Source of the DNA: GCA-2731375 sp002731375
GTDB taxonomy: Bacteria > Pseudomonadota > Alphaproteobacteria > GCA-2731375
Direction of reading: 5' to 3'
Length of the DNA stretch: 64,000 nucleotides
NCBI GenBank assembly: GCA_030752605.1
Contig: JASMDX010000075.1
Span: forward strand, 1 to 64,000
Shown here: positions 44,455-53,256 of the stretch, in pieces
Layout of the letters: each line of letters starts with the position of its first letter
Position numbering within the stretch: position 1 is the first letter of the stretch
Notes under the pieces: model-generated
Seen by the model: only the letters and a program-made list of their open reading frames with translations
What the model was told of the DNA's origin: nothing
Databases searched by the model: none
Position numbers and translations under genes: made by a program

Positions 44455-44852
44455 CGGGACGCCTTGTCTTGGATCGAAACGTGGGCCGCGACGACCTTCC
44501 AGCCCAGATCGGGAAACTTCACCCAGGTTTGCGATTGCCGGCCCACTTCGTCCTGACCGCGGACCTTGAATTCCAGGTTCACGGTGGCGAAACTGTCGCC
44601 CAGGGTGAGGATTTCCAGGCGACGGCGCACTTCCTTGATGCCGGGACCTGGCGCGCGCGAGGTTCGGTGTTTATGGATCTCGTCGAAACCATAGCCGTTT
44701 TCGTGCATGGCATAGCGAATTGTCTTGGTGCTGTCCCAAAAGGTGTTGTCCAGAACATTCACATCTTTGTCGATCAGGGCCTGTTCATATTCCTCGAACA
44801 GGGCAGTAATTTCCGCCACTACGTCCGGATCGTTTTCGACAAGTGTATTCAC
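44448..44852 (-). CDS. HpxZ/AtzH-like protein (SnoaL-like fold)
   Basis: A 134-residue NTF2/SnoaL-like-fold protein resembling the HpxZ/AtzH family (DUF3225). It opens with VNTLVENDPDVVAEITALFEEYEQALIDKDVNVLDN and has RYAMHENGYGFDEIHKHR, RRLEILTLGDSFATVNLEFK and the SQTWVKFPDLGWKVVAAHVS ending. In other organisms such genes accompany amidases of ureide and s-triazine pathways and AtzH itself handles 1,3-dicarboxyurea. The start is GTG 44852, with GGAG upstream, overlapping the amidase stop by four bases. The N-terminal extension of the open frame is not used. Confidence 0.8.
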   Translation of the reverse strand: MNTLVENDPDVVAEITALFEEYEQALIDKDVNVLDNTFWDSTKTIRYAMHENGYGFDEIHKHRTSRAPGPGIKEVRRRLEILTLGDSFATVNLEFKVRGQDEVGRQSQTWVKFPDLGWKVVAAHVSIQDKASRW

Positions 44853-46027
44853 GCGGAATTCTCCATTGCTAGGGCTAGGGCAGTCAGTTGGGCGTCCGTG
44901 CCCCAGCGGCCAATGATCGACATGCCAACAGGCAGGCCATCGATAGTAGCGCCAGGGATCGATACTTGCGGTACCCCGGTCAGGCCGCCGTGAGTGCACA
45001 GACAGGCGATCTGCATGCGCAGAGGGTCGGTCTGGTTGATCGGCAGGCCCTTCATCGGTGCTGGAAATGGTGTCGTCGGAAGGCAGAGCACGGTGTTGGG
45101 CGGCAACAGATAATCCAGCCGGGTCCGAGCCTCCTGGCGCATCATGTTGGCCCAGTCGCGCTCGGCTTCGGGAATGGCGGCGGCGGTGGCTAGGCCGCGG
45201 GCGACGGAGTAAGCCATGGCCGGATTGGTTGTTTCCAGCCAGTCCTTGAAGGTCAGCCAGCCTTCATGGGATTGCAGGGTACGCTGCGCCCTGGCCCAGG
45301 TGCTCAGACCAGGCGGTGCCATGACCTCTTCTTCAATTGTTTCCACCAATTCGCCCAGGCGCTCGATAATGGGTAATAGGGCGGCATGTAGCTTGCCGTC
45401 CGCGAAGCCGAAGGCATCCACCGCGACGATCAGGCGGTCCGGCAGTTCGGTTGGAATATCTTCCGCCAACATGACGGCGGATGCCCTGGCGAAGGTCTTG
45501 GCGTCGCGGGCGAACCAACCGGTCGTATCGGAACTGGGCGCTTGCGGCATCATACCGCCAAGCTCCAGCCGGCCATGGGTGGGGCGGATGCCGTATAGAC
45601 CGCAGAAACTGGCTGGCACCCGAACCGAGCCGCCGGTATCCGTGCCCAGGGCGATGTCGCACATATCTGCGGCCACTGCCGCCGCCGAGCCGGCGGAGGA
45701 GCCACCCGGTACCCGGTCAGGCGCGGCACTGTTCACCGGCGTGCCATGAAAGACATTCTCGCCCAGGATGCCTAGGGAGACTTCATCGGTAATCGCCTTG
45801 CCCACCAGATCGGCGCCGCCGTCCAGCAAAACCTGCACGGCCCAGGCGTGCCGCTTTGCCGGTTCATGGTTGCCCGGCCAGTCTGGATTGCCGCCGCCCG
45901 TGGGATGCCCAGCCACATCAAACAAATCCTTGGCCACGAAGGTCAGGCCCGATAGCGGCCCATTCGGTGCGCCTTCGATATGTACCGACGAGCCTGGCAC
46001 CAACGCGCCGACCGTGTCTTGCATCAT
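44849..46027 (-). CDS. Amidase signature family hydrolase
   Basis: A 392-residue amidase with the Ser-cisSer-Lys triad: Lys in FVAKDLFDVAGHPT, and the serines of VPGGSSAGSAAAVAADMCDIALGTDTGGSVRVPASFCG. Short relative to many amidase-signature enzymes and related in layout to the AtzE and indole-acetamide hydrolase types. It would hydrolyse the linear amide or carbamoyl compound made by the cyclic amidohydrolase. The start is ATG 46027 (second ATG at 46024), immediately after the alpha/beta hydrolase stop (no gap). Confidence 0.9.
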   Translation of the reverse strand: MMQDTVGALVPGSSVHIEGAPNGPLSGLTFVAKDLFDVAGHPTGGGNPDWPGNHEPAKRHAWAVQVLLDGGADLVGKAITDEVSLGILGENVFHGTPVNSAAPDRVPGGSSAGSAAAVAADMCDIALGTDTGGSVRVPASFCGLYGIRPTHGRLELGGMMPQAPSSDTTGWFARDAKTFARASAVMLAEDIPTELPDRLIVAVDAFGFADGKLHAALLPIIERLGELVETIEEEVMAPPGLSTWARAQRTLQSHEGWLTFKDWLETTNPAMAYSVARGLATAAAIPEAERDWANMMRQEARTRLDYLLPPNTVLCLPTTPFPAPMKGLPINQTDPLRMQIACLCTHGGLTGVPQVSIPGATIDGLPVGMSIIGRWGTDAQLTALALAMENSA

Positions 46028-47041
46028 CTAGCCCTCCAACAATTCTTGCACCGCCGCGCGCACATGCGCCTCATCATCGGTGTTGTCGATAGGGTTGCCC
46101 GCGCGGTGGCCCCAGATGGATTCGATGGGCCGGAACTCAGCGTTCGGCATTTGCGTGCATTCGGCCTCGCTATCCTCGGGCGTGAAGTAGAGATCCGTGC
46201 GCGAGGGCATGATCATGGCGCGGGCCTCGATGGCGCCCAGGGCGGTGGCCAGATCGCCGTTATAAATCTCGTTGTCAGATATATCTGAATCGTACCAGAC
46301 CGCCAGCATGGCAAGCAGATCATCGCCATTGCGGCGCAGGAAATTTGCCTCCCAGCCGCGCACCAGATAATCCTCCAACGAGGCGAAACCCAGCTCCAGG
46401 TGCTTTTCCTGACGATAGAAGGCTTGGCTCATGGCCCAACCGGCATACAAGCGCCCCATGGCGCGCAAGCCACGCACGGGCCGGGCGGTGAAGCCACTCT
46501 CCTGCCAGGCCGGATCGGCGGTCAAGGTGGCGCGCACACCTTCGAGGAAAACCTTGTTATGGGGCGTGGTACGTGCCGAGCCGCAGACGGCGCAAATGGC
46601 GTCTACTTGATCCGGGAAGATGGCGCCCCAATGCAGGGCTTGTTGGGCGCCCATTGACCAGCCATAGACGAGAGCCAGATGCTCGATTCCAAAATTTTCT
46701 TTTAGCAAGCGGTTCTGGGCCTGCACGTTGTCCCAATGGCTGAAGCGGGGAAAGCGCCCCATGCCATAGGGTTCCGCGATGTTGGAGGGAGAGGAAGAGA
46801 GTCCGTTGCCGAACATGTTGGGGATGATGATGAAGTACTTTTCTGGATCCAGGATACCGCCCGGACGGATCAACCATTCGATATCGATATGCTGGGCGCC
46901 ATACGAGGTGGGATAGAGCACCACGTTGGATTTATCCGCCGCCAGTTTGCCATAGGTTTGATAGGTCAATTGCGCATTGGTCAGGGTCATGCCCCGCTGT
47001 AGGCGCAGATTGTCCAACTCGAAAACCTTGTAATCGTCCAT
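46028..47041 (-). CDS. Alpha/beta hydrolase, homoserine acetyltransferase (MetX)-like
   Basis: A 337-residue alpha/beta hydrolase. Nucleophile Ser is in VYGWSMGAQQALHWG, Asp in MPSRTDLYFTPED, and His in IESIWGHRAGNP. MetX-like features are QTYGKLAADKSNVVLYPTSYGAQ and IIIPNMFGNGLSSSPSN. True MetX uses homoserine; this copy lies at the head of a cyclic-amide operon, so it may be an amide or ester hydrolase. The ATG has GGAGGGAG upstream. First gene of the minus-strand operon; 94 bases separate it from the divergent alkylsulfatase gene. Confidence 0.87.
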   Translation of the reverse strand: MDDYKVFELDNLRLQRGMTLTNAQLTYQTYGKLAADKSNVVLYPTSYGAQHIDIEWLIRPGGILDPEKYFIIIPNMFGNGLSSSPSNIAEPYGMGRFPRFSHWDNVQAQNRLLKENFGIEHLALVYGWSMGAQQALHWGAIFPDQVDAICAVCGSARTTPHNKVFLEGVRATLTADPAWQESGFTARPVRGLRAMGRLYAGWAMSQAFYRQEKHLELGFASLEDYLVRGWEANFLRRNGDDLLAMLAVWYDSDISDNEIYNGDLATALGAIEARAMIMPSRTDLYFTPEDSEAECTQMPNAEFRPIESIWGHRAGNPIDNTDDEAHVRAAVQELLEG

Positions 47042-47135
47042 TTTTGTGCTCCCTCCACTGCTTATCCTATCGCCAGCGGGCGGAGTGGTCCAATATGATC
47101 GCCTGCAATTCGTATTTCAGAGGGCCCCGATTGCC

Positions 47136-49049
47136 ATGACCAAGCCAAAACCAGCATCGCCGACCACCCAGGCAGCGCAAAAGGCTGTGCTGGAAGCTCT
47201 GCCGTTTGAAGATCAATTCGATTTCGAGCAGGCTCAGCGCGGTTTTATTGCCGCCGTGCCCGATGGCCAGGTCACGAATGCGCGCGGCGCTGAACTTTGG
47301 GATTTGCAGGCGTACGATTTTCTGAACCAAGGCGAGGCGCCTGATACGGTCAATCCCAGCCTCTGGCGCATGGCACAATTGAACATGAATAACGGCCTCT
47401 ACAAGGTGTGTGAGCGGGTCTATCAGCTACGTGGCATCGATCTGGCCAATATGACGATCATTGAAGGCGACAGCGGCCTGATCATCGTCGATCCCATGAC
47501 CACGGCCGAGGTGGCAGGCGCTGGGTTGGATCTGTATCATGCCCATCGCCCGGAAAAACCGGTTGTCTGCGTGATCTACTCTCACAGTCATGTGGATCAC
47601 TATGGCGGCGCCATGGGTGTGGCCAGTGCCGAGGATGCCGCATCTGGCAAGGTCAGCGTGATCGCGCCGGATCAGTTTGTCGAGGAATTAAGCGGCGAAA
47701 ATGTCATCGCCGGCAATGCCATGATGCGCCGGGCACAGTTCCAGTTCGGCGGTTTGTTGCGCAAGGGAGCGTGCGGCCAGGTTGATGCCGGCCTGGGCAA
47801 GGTCACGGCGCGGGGTCGGGTGACCTTGATCTCGCCGACATTAGTGATAACCGAGCCAACGGAAACTCATGCCGTTGATGGCGTGGAGATAGTCTTTCAA
47901 CTGGCCCCGGATTCAGAGGCGCCGGCGGAAATGCATATGTTCTTGCCGCAATTCGGTGTCTTGAATATGGCGGAGAACACCACGCGCCTGCTACACAACT
48001 TTATTCCCTTTCGAGGCTCGGTCGCGCGCGACCCGCGCATCTGGTCGCGGCATATCTCCGATGCGATCACGATGTTTGGTGACCGGACCGAAGTTCTGAT
48101 CGGCCAGCATCACTGGCCCACATGGGGCCGGGACGAGGTTAGGGCCTATTTGGAAAAGCAGCGGGATCTGTACAAATATATTCACGACCAGACAGTCCGT
48201 TTAATGAACCATGGCCTCAACCGTGAGGAAATCTCCGAGGAGCTGGACCTGCCTCCCGGTCTGGATCAGGAATGGTCCGTGCGCGGTTACTACGGCAGCG
48301 TCAGCCATAACGCCAAGGCTGTCTATCAGCGATATCTCAGCTGGTATGATGCCAACCCGGCCAATCTGAACCAGTTGCCCCGGCGCGAAGCCGGAAGAAA
48401 GATGGTCGAATATATGGGCGGCGCCGAGGCGCTGCTTTTTCGTGCTCAGGCGGATTTCGGGGTTGGGGAGTACCGTTGGGTGGCGCAAGTGTTGAGCCAT
48501 CTGGTCTTTGCCGAGCCGGAAAATATGGCAGGGCGGCAACTATTGGCAGATACCTTTGAACAACTCGGTTATCAGGCGGAAAGTGCGACCTGGCGTAACG
48601 CCTATCTGTATGGCGCGCAGGAACTGCGCCACGGCTTGGCCAAACTGCCTCCGCGCCGGATGATCAGCCCGGACATGCTGACCGCGCTGAGCGGTGGGGC
48701 GCTGTTTGATTTCATGGCCGTGCGTCTGAATGGCGCCAAGGCCGCCGGCCTGCGCTGGCGGATCAACTGGCATTTGAGTGACATCGACGAACGCCTGATG
48801 ATGAACCTGCAGAATTGCACCATGACGTACATGCCTGGCGAGGTGGCGGACGACGCGGCTGCGTCCGTGCGGGTCAGCCGCGAGGTGCTGGTGGCGGTAA
48901 ACGTGCGTAAGACCAATGTGACAGAGGCCTTGGCCGCCGGCGAAATGGAAATCAAAGGTGATCCGGCGCTGGTCGTGCGGCTTTTCGAAATATTGGATGA
49001 TTTTGATATGATGTTCGATGTCGTCGCACCCAGTCTGAAGGGAGAGTGA
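47136..49049 (+). CDS. Alkyl sulfatase (SdsA/BDS1-type metallo-beta-lactamase fold)
   Basis: A 637-residue zinc hydrolase. The HxHxDH motif is H150, H152, D154, H155 in IYSHSHVDHYGG. VPDGQVTNARGAELWDLQAYDFL is the N-terminal family mark, and a dimerisation region (HNAKAVYQRYLSWYDANPANLNQLP) and C-terminal SCP2-like domain follow. Members split primary alkyl sulfates such as dodecyl sulfate to alcohol and sulfate. There is no clear signal peptide, so it acts in the cytoplasm. ATG 47136 has GAGGG upstream. Leads a plus-strand run with an oxidoreductase and a TfdA-type dioxygenase. Confidence 0.93.
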   Translation: MTKPKPASPTTQAAQKAVLEALPFEDQFDFEQAQRGFIAAVPDGQVTNARGAELWDLQAYDFLNQGEAPDTVNPSLWRMAQLNMNNGLYKVCERVYQLRGIDLANMTIIEGDSGLIIVDPMTTAEVAGAGLDLYHAHRPEKPVVCVIYSHSHVDHYGGAMGVASAEDAASGKVSVIAPDQFVEELSGENVIAGNAMMRRAQFQFGGLLRKGACGQVDAGLGKVTARGRVTLISPTLVITEPTETHAVDGVEIVFQLAPDSEAPAEMHMFLPQFGVLNMAENTTRLLHNFIPFRGSVARDPRIWSRHISDAITMFGDRTEVLIGQHHWPTWGRDEVRAYLEKQRDLYKYIHDQTVRLMNHGLNREEISEELDLPPGLDQEWSVRGYYGSVSHNAKAVYQRYLSWYDANPANLNQLPRREAGRKMVEYMGGAEALLFRAQADFGVGEYRWVAQVLSHLVFAEPENMAGRQLLADTFEQLGYQAESATWRNAYLYGAQELRHGLAKLPPRRMISPDMLTALSGGALFDFMAVRLNGAKAAGLRWRINWHLSDIDERLMMNLQNCTMTYMPGEVADDAAASVRVSREVLVAVNVRKTNVTEALAAGEMEIKGDPALVVRLFEILDDFDMMFDVVAPSLKGE

Positions 49050-49053
49050 AACT

Positions 49054-50028
49054 TTGACGGAAACAACGTACAGCATCGGTGTTATCGGCCTCGGTATCAT
49101 GGGGCGGCGGATGATCGCGAATGTGATCAAACATTTCCGCCTTGCTATCAGCGGCGCCTGGGATCCGGATTCCCGGGCCTGCGCGGACGCAGCGGCGGAA
49201 ACGCCTGACCTGGCGATCATGGCGGATGCGGACGCGGTTATCGCGCGGGCGGATCTGATATACGTTGCCACGCCGCCTTTATGGCACCGGGAATATGCGG
49301 ACCGGGCCATGGTGGCCGAAAAGCCGCTCTATTGTGAAAAACCCCTGGGCATCGATGTGGAGAGCAGCCGCGATCTGGTGGCGACCTTGGACAACAGCTA
49401 TACGCCCAACGTAGTGAATTTCATCCAGGCATCATCTCGCGCCGTGACCTTGACCAAGGAGCGCGTCGACAACGGCGCCCTGGGTGAAATCATCGGCGTC
49501 GATATCATCGTACATTTTTCCCGCTGGCCTCGGGATTGGCAGGCAGACGCCGATTGGCTACGTTTTCGTGATCAGGGCGGCTATACACGCGAGGTGTTGT
49601 CGCATTTTATCTTTGTCACCCAGCGTCTGTTGGGGCCGGCAGCCTTGATCACCTCCTGTCCGGTCTATCAGGATGATCCTGAATTGTGCGAGACGCATAT
49701 TTCCGCCGTGCTCGATTGTGGTGGCGTGCCGATTTCGGTGTTGGGGACCAGCGGCGGGGCGGGACCCGACAGGGTGGAAATGACGGTCTGGGGCAGCGAG
49801 CGGAGTCACCGTTTGCATGATTGGTTCTTCCTTCAATCCAGCAACGGCGGTGACTGGATGCAGGAATTCCCAGAGGTCGAGGATCCGCGCGTTGAAAGTT
49901 TCGGCTTGCAATTGGACAATGTGGCGGCTTGGATGGACGGCGAACCCAATGTCCTAGCCAGTGCCGCCGATGCCCTGGGGGTGCAAGAACTGGTCGAGGC
50001 GATGTTGGGTGCTGAAATAGGCGAGTAG
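49054..50028 (+). CDS. Gfo/Idh/MocA family NAD(P)-dependent oxidoreductase
   Basis: A 324-residue Rossmann oxidoreductase. The coenzyme site is SIGVIGLGIMGRRMIANVI at residues 6-24, ATPPLWHREYADRAMVAEKPLYCEKPLGID holds the EKP motif, and GYTREVLSHFIFVTQRLLG is the C-terminal start. The start is TTG 49054 with GGGAGAG upstream; a later ATG would remove the dinucleotide site. It follows the sulfatase by 4 bases and precedes the dioxygenase by 5 bases, so it is probably co-transcribed. Substrate unknown. Confidence 0.88.
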   Translation: MTETTYSIGVIGLGIMGRRMIANVIKHFRLAISGAWDPDSRACADAAAETPDLAIMADADAVIARADLIYVATPPLWHREYADRAMVAEKPLYCEKPLGIDVESSRDLVATLDNSYTPNVVNFIQASSRAVTLTKERVDNGALGEIIGVDIIVHFSRWPRDWQADADWLRFRDQGGYTREVLSHFIFVTQRLLGPAALITSCPVYQDDPELCETHISAVLDCGGVPISVLGTSGGAGPDRVEMTVWGSERSHRLHDWFFLQSSNGGDWMQEFPEVEDPRVESFGLQLDNVAAWMDGEPNVLASAADALGVQELVEAMLGAEIGE

Positions 50029-50033
50029 ACGGA

Positions 50034-51098
50034 ATGGTGAGGGAAGACCATAGGCCCATTGAGGGGGCCTGCGCCTGGTTAGGTACGGAGATGGTGGATA
50101 ATTCGCGTTGGCGGTTAGTGCTGTCGAATGACGATGTCGCGGAACTAAAGGCCGCCTGCGCCTCGGTTCAACAGAGCGGTATTCCATGGCCGCAGATGAG
50201 CAAGGCGGACTTTCCACTCGTGCATCTGCCTGCCAAGCTGGCGGATATGGCCGAGGAGTTGGAACATGGCAGCGGCCTGGCCAATTTGTCCGGGTTGCCC
50301 GTTGAGGCCTTCGGCGATGGTTTGCGCCATGTTTGGTATGGCATCGGCTTGCATATGGGGCAGCCGGTGGAACAAGATGGCAATGGCCTGTTGATGCGCG
50401 ATATCCAGGACGAAAGCCAGGATACCGACACCATATTTGGGCATAAATTAACGGCGCGGAATGGCAGTACCTTTACTTCGTCCAAGGCGCGCACACTGTC
50501 CAACAATCTGTTGCGCTTTCATACCGACCGTGCGGATGTGGTGGCGCTGTTATGTTTGCGTCAGGCACCGATTGGCGGGGTCAGTCGGATCGCTTCTTCG
50601 GCCACGGTCCACAATGTGATGTTAGGGCGGCACCCGGATTTGGCGGCGCTGTTATATGGTCCCTATCACCGCTCCCGCCTGGGCGAGGAACGCGGTGGTG
50701 AGGCCATGAGCTATGCCTTGCCTGTGTTCGGCCAACGGGACGGCCGCTTTACCTCGCATTATTCCCGCACCTATGTCGAAGCGGCCCAGGAAATGCCCGG
50801 TGTTCCAATTATGGAGGACCGCCATTGGCAAGCCCTGGATATGTTGAATGAGCTGGCGGATGAGTTATGCATGGAGATGACCATGCAGGCCGGTGACATG
50901 CAGTTCATCAACAATCATGTGATATATCACGCCCGCACGGCCTTTCAAGACCACCCCGGCAGCAGCGTCGACCAGCGCCGTTGTCTGCACCGTTTGTGGC
51001 TGTCCATGCCCAACAGCCGGCCCTTGCCGGAGGATCATGCGGTGCTATGGCAAAATGTCGAGGCCGGCGCCTTGCGCGGCGGCATTATTCAGGGCTAA
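50034..51098 (+). CDS. TauD/TfdA-family 2-oxoglutarate-dependent dioxygenase
   Basis: A 354-residue non-haem iron dioxygenase. The Fe ligands are H163 and D165 in LLRFHTDRADVVALL and the later His of FINNHVIYHARTAF, with the 2-oxoglutarate Arg probably in RRCLHRLWLSMPNSR. Relatives hydroxylate taurine, 2,4-D, sulfate esters (AtsK) or carnitine precursors. Third gene of the sulfatase set, and its stop lies 9 bases before the convergent glyoxalase-fold gene. Sulfur scavenging is a guess based on the neighbour; a role in a linked alcohol or acid is equally possible. Confidence 0.87.
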   Translation: MVREDHRPIEGACAWLGTEMVDNSRWRLVLSNDDVAELKAACASVQQSGIPWPQMSKADFPLVHLPAKLADMAEELEHGSGLANLSGLPVEAFGDGLRHVWYGIGLHMGQPVEQDGNGLLMRDIQDESQDTDTIFGHKLTARNGSTFTSSKARTLSNNLLRFHTDRADVVALLCLRQAPIGGVSRIASSATVHNVMLGRHPDLAALLYGPYHRSRLGEERGGEAMSYALPVFGQRDGRFTSHYSRTYVEAAQEMPGVPIMEDRHWQALDMLNELADELCMEMTMQAGDMQFINNHVIYHARTAFQDHPGSSVDQRRCLHRLWLSMPNSRPLPEDHAVLWQNVEAGALRGGIIQG

Positions 51099-51106
51099 GA
51101 CCTGAA

Positions 51107-51544
51107 CTATTCCGTCAGGGGCACGCCCGGTACCCAAAGATAGCCGTCCTGGTCGATAATATAGGCCTCGCGCAGGCCATGGGGCTTGTCCAGGGCGCCG
51201 GCCAAAACCTCGAAACCCAATTCCCGCGCCCGGGCCTCGGCGATATCGGGGTCACGGCCATATAGGCGCAATTCCGCGCCGATGCCGCGCGCCAGATCCT
51301 CATCCAGGCTACCCTTCAGGGGATGGCTGCTGTAGGTGTGGTCGGCGTGCAGCATCCATTCGGCGCCATAGCCGCGCAGGGCTGCAAAATCCGGGTCTGA
51401 ATGCACCACTTCGGCGCCCAGAACCTCAATCTGGAACATTAGGGCGCCGGGAACATCACGCACCACCAGATTGACCCCTAAACCACGCAGGCCACGGCCA
51501 TATTCAGGAGCGGGCATCCAAGGAGTGCTGGTGGACAGCTTCAT
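51107..51544 (-). CDS. Glyoxalase/VOC-fold protein
   Basis: A 145-residue vicinal-oxygen-chelate protein: LGVNLVVRDVPGALMFQIEVLGAEVVHSDPDFAALRG, ELRLYGRDPDIAEARARELGFEVL and a DQDGYLWVPGVPL end. The usual metal ligands of glyoxalase I cannot be placed with confidence, so it may be a binding or resistance-type VOC protein. It is divergent from the MocR regulator gene with a shared 112-base intergenic region, so it is the best candidate for the regulator's target. Confidence 0.78.
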   Translation of the reverse strand: MKLSTSTPWMPAPEYGRGLRGLGVNLVVRDVPGALMFQIEVLGAEVVHSDPDFAALRGYGAEWMLHADHTYSSHPLKGSLDEDLARGIGAELRLYGRDPDIAEARARELGFEVLAGALDKPHGLREAYIIDQDGYLWVPGVPLTE

Positions 51545-51596
51545 AATTCATTCCTTTTGGGCCGTAATTTATAACGCCTTTAGCTTAAATTAAAAA

Positions 51597-51639
51597 TGGC
51601 CCTTATAAAAGATCAATATATGATAATAATGTAGGGCCA
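51597..51639. promoter_or_regulatory. Possible operator of the MocR regulator (TGGCCCT / AGGGCCA inverted repeat)
   Basis: TGGCCCT (51597-51603) and its exact reverse complement AGGGCCA (51633-51639) lie in the AT-rich intergenic region, 29 bases apart. A second GGGCC-AATTT block at 51559 repeats the right half in direct orientation. Two or three spaced half-sites between divergent genes are what MocR-type regulators usually bind. Inferred only. Confidence 0.45.
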
Positions 51640-51656
51640 ATAATTTTAGAGAGGAT

Positions 51657-53171
51657 ATGACCATGCCTGGCGGCGCCAAATTACTGGCTCTTGACCTGGA
51701 TAAAGACAATACGGGACCGCTTTATCGGCAGTTATACGACCTTTTACGCCTGATGATCCTGGATGGCCGTTTGCCATCGGGTAGCCGCTTGCCGGCCAAT
51801 CGTGTCTTGGCCCAAGATCTGTCGCTGTCTCGCAATACGGTGGCCACGGCCCTGCAACAGCTTTTGGCCGAAGGATATGTGGAAACCCGGCGAGGTGACG
51901 GTACCTATGTGGCCTCGGAATTACCCGATGACGTATTGGGCGGACCGGACTGCCACCAGCCTGACCGTCATGCCTACCGAACCGAGCAAGCGGATGATGT
52001 TGCCCGCCGCTATGGTCTTTCCCGACGCGGCCAAACCCTGGCGGCGATCAGCCGGGCCTCGGTGGGCAGTACCACGGCCTTTGCCCCCGGACCGGATATA
52101 GATGCTTTTCCTTTTGCCGTTTGGGCTCGCCTGTTGGCGCGCTTTTGGCGCCGCCCGGGTTCGGAATTGGCAATCAGCCGCGATGCCGGCGGTTATCCAC
52201 CCTTGAAGGCGGCGATCGCGGCCTACTTGGGCGCCATGCGCGGCGTGCGCTGCGATCCCGGCCAGATCATCGTGGTCAGCGGGGCCCAGCAGGCGATCGG
52301 CCTGGCGGCCCAGGTTTTGCTGGATCATGATGATCAGGCCATGGTGGAGGAGCCGGGTTATGGCGGTATACGGGGCGCTCTGACCGCCGCTGGCCTGCGC
52401 ATGGCGCTTGTGCCCGTCGATGAGGAAGGCATGGATATCGCCGCCGGCGAGGCCCGCGCGCCCATGGCGCGGCTGGCCTGTGTCGCGCCGTCGCACCAGC
52501 ATCCCCTGGGCGTGGTGATGAGCCTGCGCCGGCGTTTGGCTCTGATCGAATGGGCCCGGCGGCGCCAGGGTTGGATTTTGGAAGACGACTACGATAGTGA
52601 ATACCGTTATGCTGGCCGGCCCCTGGCTGCCTTGCAGGGTTTGGACACCACGGGGCGGGTGATCTATGTGGGCAGCTTTTCCAAGGTGCTGTTTCCCGCC
52701 TTGCGACTGGGCTATCTGGTGGTGCCCCCTGATCTGGTGGATCCTTTCATTCGGGCCCGGCGGGTGCTGGACGATCATACCGCCATGCTGGCTCAGCCGG
52801 TGCTGGCGCGGTTCATCGAGGATGGTCATTTCGCCGCCCATGTGCGCCGTATGCGCCGGCTGTACGCAGACCGTCAAGAAGCCTTGCTGAGCGCGGCAAA
52901 GGCTCATCTGAGCGGTTTGCTTAAGATCGATGCCGATGAGGCCGGCATGCATCTGATCGCCAGTCCGGCGTCCGGGTCAATGGGCGCGATGGATGACCGA
53001 TCGATCGCCCAGGCGGCGGCCAAGGCCGGGGTCATGGTCATGGCCTTGAGCACGGCCTATGCCGGCAAGCCTGTGCGCCGGGGCTTGATACTGGGTTATG
53101 CCGCGCACGATGAAGACGCAATCGCGGCTGCCGCCCGGCGTCTTGGTGAAATCATGGCGGCCGCGGCATGA
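51657..53171 (+). CDS. MocR/PdxR-type GntR-aminotransferase transcriptional regulator
   Basis: A 504-residue fusion of an N-terminal GntR winged helix (LPSGSRLPANRVLAQDLSLSRNTVATALQQLLAEGYVETRRGDGTYV) and a C-terminal PLP aminotransferase-like domain. PLP residues include the Lys of YVGSFSKVLFPALRLGYLV and DDYDSEYRYAGRPLAALQGLD. MocR proteins sense PLP, GABA, taurine and related amines and activate an adjacent divergent gene. ATG at 51657 or 51663; GAGAGG lies upstream. The likely target is the glyoxalase-fold gene across the shared intergenic region. Confidence 0.92.
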   Translation: MTMPGGAKLLALDLDKDNTGPLYRQLYDLLRLMILDGRLPSGSRLPANRVLAQDLSLSRNTVATALQQLLAEGYVETRRGDGTYVASELPDDVLGGPDCHQPDRHAYRTEQADDVARRYGLSRRGQTLAAISRASVGSTTAFAPGPDIDAFPFAVWARLLARFWRRPGSELAISRDAGGYPPLKAAIAAYLGAMRGVRCDPGQIIVVSGAQQAIGLAAQVLLDHDDQAMVEEPGYGGIRGALTAAGLRMALVPVDEEGMDIAAGEARAPMARLACVAPSHQHPLGVVMSLRRRLALIEWARRRQGWILEDDYDSEYRYAGRPLAALQGLDTTGRVIYVGSFSKVLFPALRLGYLVVPPDLVDPFIRARRVLDDHTAMLAQPVLARFIEDGHFAAHVRRMRRLYADRQEALLSAAKAHLSGLLKIDADEAGMHLIASPASGSMGAMDDRSIAQAAAKAGVMVMALSTAYAGKPVRRGLILGYAAHDEDAIAAAARRLGEIMAAAA

Positions 53172-53256
53172 ACGCTTGCGATGCGCCAGTGCCCCGCCTA
53201 TGTATTTCGCTGCGCCCCACGACAATTCACAATCAGGGGCAAGCTAGGAGAACACC

